Below are positions 18,201-24,200 of a stretch of 24,981 nucleotides of DNA, one piece after another (position 1 is the first letter of the stretch; each line of letters opens with the position of its first letter). This stretch comes from Lachnospiraceae bacterium UBA2860. Lineage in GTDB: Bacteria > Bacillota > Clostridia > Lachnospirales > Lachnospiraceae. The stretch lies in the NCBI GenBank assembly GCA_002350625.1, contig DEFE01000020.1, positions 36,025 to 61,005 on the forward strand, given 5' to 3'. Below the pieces are notes generated by a model. It made no database searches. It had not been told where the DNA came from and saw nothing but the letters and a program-made list of their open reading frames with translations. The position numbers were made by a program, and so were the translations under genes.

Positions 18201-21200
18201 ACGCCAACTCGTTGTCCTTGATGTAGAGCTTGATCGGCGAATCATCGAGCTCCACGGTCGTATCGCCGTTTTGAATTGCACCTACAACGACCGTGTCATC
18301 GGGCGCGCCAAGCGTCAGCGTACGGTTGTTTGCGAGAAACACACCCGCACCGTATTCCACCTTAGACTTATTGTTTGTTAGCTTATTATCGCTGATCAGC
18401 GTGCTGTGTGCTACCTCATTCTCTTCATCCGTCTTCTCCTCGCCGCCACCCCAGATGATGAGATCGCCGTTGCTGTATATGCCGCCGCCCTTGTCGGTGT
18501 TTTTTTCTCCGGTAACGCTGTTCCCTGTAATGGTGCAGTTTTCGAGGTACAATTTGGTATTGTATTGTGTGTTAGAGGCATTCGACGTGGATATGCCCCC
18601 GCCGGATCCCGTAGCGGAATTGTTCAGAATCTTACAATTTCTAAGGATCGTCGCTTGGTATACGCTTCGCACGCCCCCGCCGCCGGAATTGTCAAAGCCT
18701 CTTCCGGCGGAGCAGTCCTGTATCGTACAATCCTCCATGATGGCGCATTCTTGTTCCCTTGTTCCTTCGTAGAAATAGAAATTGACTCCGCCGCCGCTTT
18801 CCCTGGCAGCACACTTGATAATGGAGCAATTCTTCATCCGAGCGCTATAGCTGTCCAACTCGATCGCGCCGCCCGAACGCGACGTGCAATTATAGAATGA
18901 GCTTCCTGTTATTTCGGTGGTGGAACGTTTAGCATAAGCAAATTTGACTTTTTTCAGTTTATTATCAGCCTTCGTCGTATCAATTCGATGGAATATCGCG
19001 CCGCCCTGATCCCACGCATCACAGTTGGAAAAGCTGCATCCGTCTATGGTCAGTTCGACCGCAGTCGTCCAGATCCCTCCGCCGCCTTTTCTCGCTTTAC
19101 CTGATGATTCTGTATCAGAGTCACAATCATCAAACTCGGTATCTTCCACTATCATATAAGCGTTCTTTATATCCCAATTCGCGTTTCCCGAAGGCGCTGT
19201 TACATAGTTCTCCCCGAAATCGACGAGGAACGCGCCACCATTGTTTGCCCTGAAGCGCATGACCTTGCAATGCCTGACCGTTACGGCGCAATGGCTCGCT
19301 TTGAGCAGGCCGCCGTCGCCCGATCCAAATTGCTTGCCGTCGAAGATCAGGTTCTCCAGGATGAGAGACGTATTTTCAATACCGGTCTCAGTGCCTCTGC
19401 TGGTCGGGTTAGCGGTTATAAAGGAACCCGTTTTGCTCTGGTCGCGGCTGATCTGCGCGCGTTTTTCACCCGTCTTGGACGGCGTAAAATAATATTTCTC
19501 GTTGGGTAGTTTATCCTCTTTGGTTGCCGCTGTGGTAAATGTAAAACACTTTCCAATGGGAATATTTGGCAAATCAGAGCCGGGAATCAGGTAATCGGTC
19601 AGCAGCTCGACTTTGACAGTATCGTACAATTTTGTACCTTTGTCGTCATATACGCCAATCTTATATGCATCGTAGTTCTTGTCCCCTTCTCTCACGGCCT
19701 CCTGCAGCGAAGTGTAGCAGTGTTCCTCCTTAACCACGGGCTTACCGTCTGCATTCTTTACCAGTGCGCCATTCTCATCCTTCACATATTCCACAATCTT
19801 GCAGATATCGGACGCTTCGCCAAACACAATGTTGACCGTGGTCTTATTGTCATTCATCAATTTGGCAGTACTGCCGGAAGGCGGCACGTTGAACCCTGCC
19901 TGGTCCGTAGCCTGCGCACGATTAATAGAATTGTTCTTAACTGTCGTTCGACTTGTGCCATTAGTCGTTGTGTCATAAGTATAGGAAATTCTACTAACCT
20001 CTGCACCCTCCTGCCAGCTGGTGAACCTGCCGTTCATCTGATACGCCTGGTACTGTACGCCGGGAAGCATGAACGTGACGATATTGATGTATCGCTCATT
20101 ATCGCTGCCTGTGCCCGCGCCGGTCTCTTCTCCAGTGGCAGTTCCTTCGCCTGCGCCCGTTTCGGAACTGACGACGCGCCGCCTGAGCGTGAAGTCTTCT
20201 TCCACGATCGGCACAAAGTGATCCACATTCGCGCCGTTCCTGGCGAGGACGTAACCAAATCCGTTGCCCACCTGAAGGCCGTTCACAGTCAGCGAAGTGA
20301 TATCCAGCGGAGAACTGGTATAGTTCGCAACGGAGATGTAGGAGGGCATGGAATAGTACAGTACCAGCGTGCTGTACTTTTCCCGTTCGGCATTGATCTC
20401 CGCCTTCCGTTGTTCCTCGGTCATGTTCGTAAACGTCGTTTCGCCAAGCCTCTGTATGACGGCTGTCCTCAGCTCCTCCTCGCTGGGGGTGGAAAGGGGA
20501 TGGCCGTTCTTGTCTACAAACTCCCAGTCGCCTTTTTCAACATTCCAGCTGACCTGGCTCACGCACTGTTCCTCTTTGCCCTGGACGCCATAGGCATCGC
20601 CCCTGTACGCGCACGCAAATATCGAGTTGGCAACGGGGAGCGTCAGCGTCTCCGCGATATCGGAGGCGTAGTTGGAGATAGAGGCGGGATAGTACTCGGA
20701 ATCAGTCAGGCCCTTATCTTCGTCGCCCTGATAGCAGGGGGGCAGTGTATCGCTTGAGAAGGTCCCGATATAGCGCGTGATGACCTTGATCGGCATGCCC
20801 CACAGGATGGATCCGTCCGTCGCGCTCACCAGCATGCCCTTCGAGCGGTCATTGCTGAAAGCCTGCACGCCCGCGTCGTTGGAATAACGGGCAAACTTCG
20901 CCTTCGATACGCCACGGTCCAGGTACAGCTTATCCGACGCCGTGCCCGGCACATAAATACCGATGGAGGCGTTGGTCGTCTCGTTGGCCGCGTTCGCGAC
21001 CCAATGCAGCCCCTCGGAATTGATGATCTCATCGGAATTCTGGCTGAGGCACACATTGCGCTGTTCGGCTTCCTTATCCGGATCGCTTGACGGCTTGGTG
21101 TTGTCGATGATCCGAATATTCCTGGAGAAGTACAGCCTGACATCAGACGCGCCAATACCCACCGCGCCGCCATTGGTCACGATGTTTTCAGTGATGACGC

Positions 21201-24200
21201 CACCGGAGAAATTGGCCTCCCCTTTCTGAAGGAATATTGCCGCGCCATCCACGTCAGCGCTGTTGCCGGTGATGCCGGCCTCATCGGTGACGGACAGAGA
21301 GCCTTTCGCCATGTAGATCGCGCCGCCCTTGCCGCCGTCAGTGGACGCGCCGAGCACGGCCCTGTTTCCGACGATGCTGCCGCCGCTGACGTTCACCTCG
21401 CCGCTTTCGGCATATATTGCGCCGCCGTTGACCGCGCGATTGCGCGCGTCTTCGTCATTGCCGCCGATGACGCCGCCGTTCATGTTCACCGTGCCTGTGC
21501 TGGAGATCGCGCCGCCATTGCCGCTGTTGTTCGCGCCGCAAAGCGTTGCACCCTCGTTGACGTTCAGCGTACCGGCGTTCGCGATCATGGCGCCGGTGGC
21601 GGAAACCCACGCGCCATCCAATTTGATGCCGCTTTCGCCCTGGGCATCCCCGAGGCTGAGCGACCCCTGCGCCGCAATGCTCAACATGGGCCCCGTCAAC
21701 TCGGGATCGCGCGTGATCGTGGCATACTGTCCGCTGCCGGAGTACTCCAAAGCCGTCGTCAGCGTGATGCTCAGGCCCGCGGGAACGGTGGCCGTCGCCG
21801 CGTCCGCGGCGGGCATGATGTAATCCTTAAGCATTTCGATCTGATAGCTGCTGACATCGGAGATCTTGGACTGCGCGTCCGCGGCGGCCAGGGCATCGCT
21901 GATGGTCTGGTAGCGCGCGTCGCCGATCTTGCACACATCCTCCTTGGCGTTGACGAAGGCAGCGGTATAGGTATTGCTGCTTTCCCCCATCTCCAATTCG
22001 TATGAGAGGTCATCCGGAGAGAGCGCATCGCCGTTCACGCTGACGCCATAATTGGTCTGATCCTCCACCACTCTCAGCCGCCAGCCGGCAGGAATCGCAA
22101 AGGCATGGGATTGCATGTTTGCGTCGCCGTGTTCCAGATTCTCGAAGGTCAGTCTCACCTGATCGTTGACGACGTTCAGTTCTCCGTTCTGAACGTAACC
22201 TTCGACGTTGTCGTCCATCTTGAGCAGATCATCAGCGGAAATATCATTGCCCAGGTCATCCTTCAGAGTCAGGGTGAAGATGAAGTTCTGACCCTCCGTC
22301 GCCAGGGAATCGCGCAGGGTTTTGCTGACGATGGCCAGCGGAGTGATGGTAATATATCCGTCGATGATTTCCATCGTGACGTTGTCGAAGTTAGGATCCC
22401 CTACGAACTGCGTTTCCAGGAGGCCCATATAGCTCGTGCCCGCCTCGCTGCGACTGACACTCACGATTCCAGTATCATTGCCAATGTAAGTGATCGCATT
22501 GGTGTCATACAGCCAGCATTCACTCTCTTCAGTTTCGTTTTCCGCCTTGGGATATACCGCCTTCGCCGTAAATCCCTTAAGGCTGGGATTCGCCGGGTCG
22601 GGCACGGTGCGAGCGACAGACTGTTCACCCTGCTTGCTGTAGGCGAATGTACCATTGGCGCCGGTAATCCGAACGATAACAGGATCGTGGTTGGGTTCGA
22701 TTTCAATCCAGCCGTCCGTCACGATAAACGTCACGGGATCAAAGTTGTCATTGTTTTTGGCGAACTTGCTCGCTGTCAGGCCCATGTAGGTTGTACCCAC
22801 ATCCGTGCAGCTTGCCTGCTTATCCGAGTCTGTACCGTTGAACGTGAAATCCTTAGTCACGTCGAACAGTGTGGTATCAGCTGCAGCCGTATATCCGCTC
22901 ACTGTATGCTCTTCACCGTCATAAGTCGTTGTATTCGTTTGACCGGTGATCGTAACGACCGCGCTGATCGGCCGGATCGTCTGGTAGCCATCCGTCACTT
23001 CAAATATAACGTTGGAGAAATTTCCATTCGTATTGACAAACAGTGCTTCCCCTTCAGGCTCTCCCCCGGTGGGCTCTTCCCCGGCGGGCGTCTCCCTCTT
23101 GAGGCCCATCATCGTCGTACCGGCGTCAGTACGCTTTGCTTCCGCCGTTCCCTTAAACGTGAAATCCTTAGTTACGTCGTACAGCTCATTGTTTGCAATG
23201 GCGGTATATCCACTGACAGTGTGCTCCGTGCCGTCATAATCATGCACGTCCGTGTTACCCGTGATGGTCACTGTCACCTCGTCGATGGGTATGATCTCCT
23301 GGTAGCCATCCGTCACGGCGAAGGTCACGGGATTGAAGTTGGGGTTGATATTCGCGAAGACTCCCTCGTGGCTCAGGCCCATGTATGTCTTGCCTGAATC
23401 ATCCTCGCCTTCGACAACATTGGTGCGCGACGCAGAAGCCTCGCCGGTGAACGACATGTCGCTGTTCACATCATAGAGGTTGGTGTTCGCACTGGCATTA
23501 TAACCGCTGACCGTATGCTCCTGGCCGTCGTATTCTTTGCTATCGGTATTGCCTGTGATCGTCACCGTCACACTGATGGGATCGATCGTGACGGAACCAT
23601 CTGTCACATCGAACGTGACGGCGAAGTTGCCGTTCTTGTTCGTGAAATAGTCCGACGAAAGGCCCATTTCAGTCGTGCCCGCATCCATGCGCTTCGCCTC
23701 CGCCGTTCCTTCAAAATCGAAGTAATCAGTCCGGTAAAGCACATCTTTGATCTTATTACCTTCGTCGTCTGTGATGTAGTTGCCTTCGTCGTCGGCTTCA
23801 TAGAATTTCCAGGTATAGTCGCTGACAGTATGCTCCTGACTATCGTATGGATAGGTCGCGGAGTTTCCGTTGATCTTGACCTTGACGTGACGAGGTTGGA
23901 TCGTCTGGTATCCGTCCACCACAACAAATGTCATGGTATAGTTGTCATTGTTCTGCCTGAACATATCCGCGGTCAGACCCATGTCGGTCGTACCCGCCTC
24001 CGTGCGGCTTGCCTGCTTGTCCGAATCCGCGCCGGTGAATGTGATGTCATTTTCCGCGTTAAACAAGTTCGTATACTCGTCAGGCAGATCGTGCTCTACA
24101 TCATAGCCATTGACCGAGTGCTCATTGCCATCGTATACCGTTGTCTCATCAGCGTGGCCAGTGATCGTAATCTGAACCGGTTTGGGGGTAACGGTCAGGG

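Noticed and set aside
22105..23397. Long open frame on the plus strand (430 codons)
   Set aside because: It is antisense to the YDG repeats, and its repeated phrases mirror those repeats. No family match or start signal.
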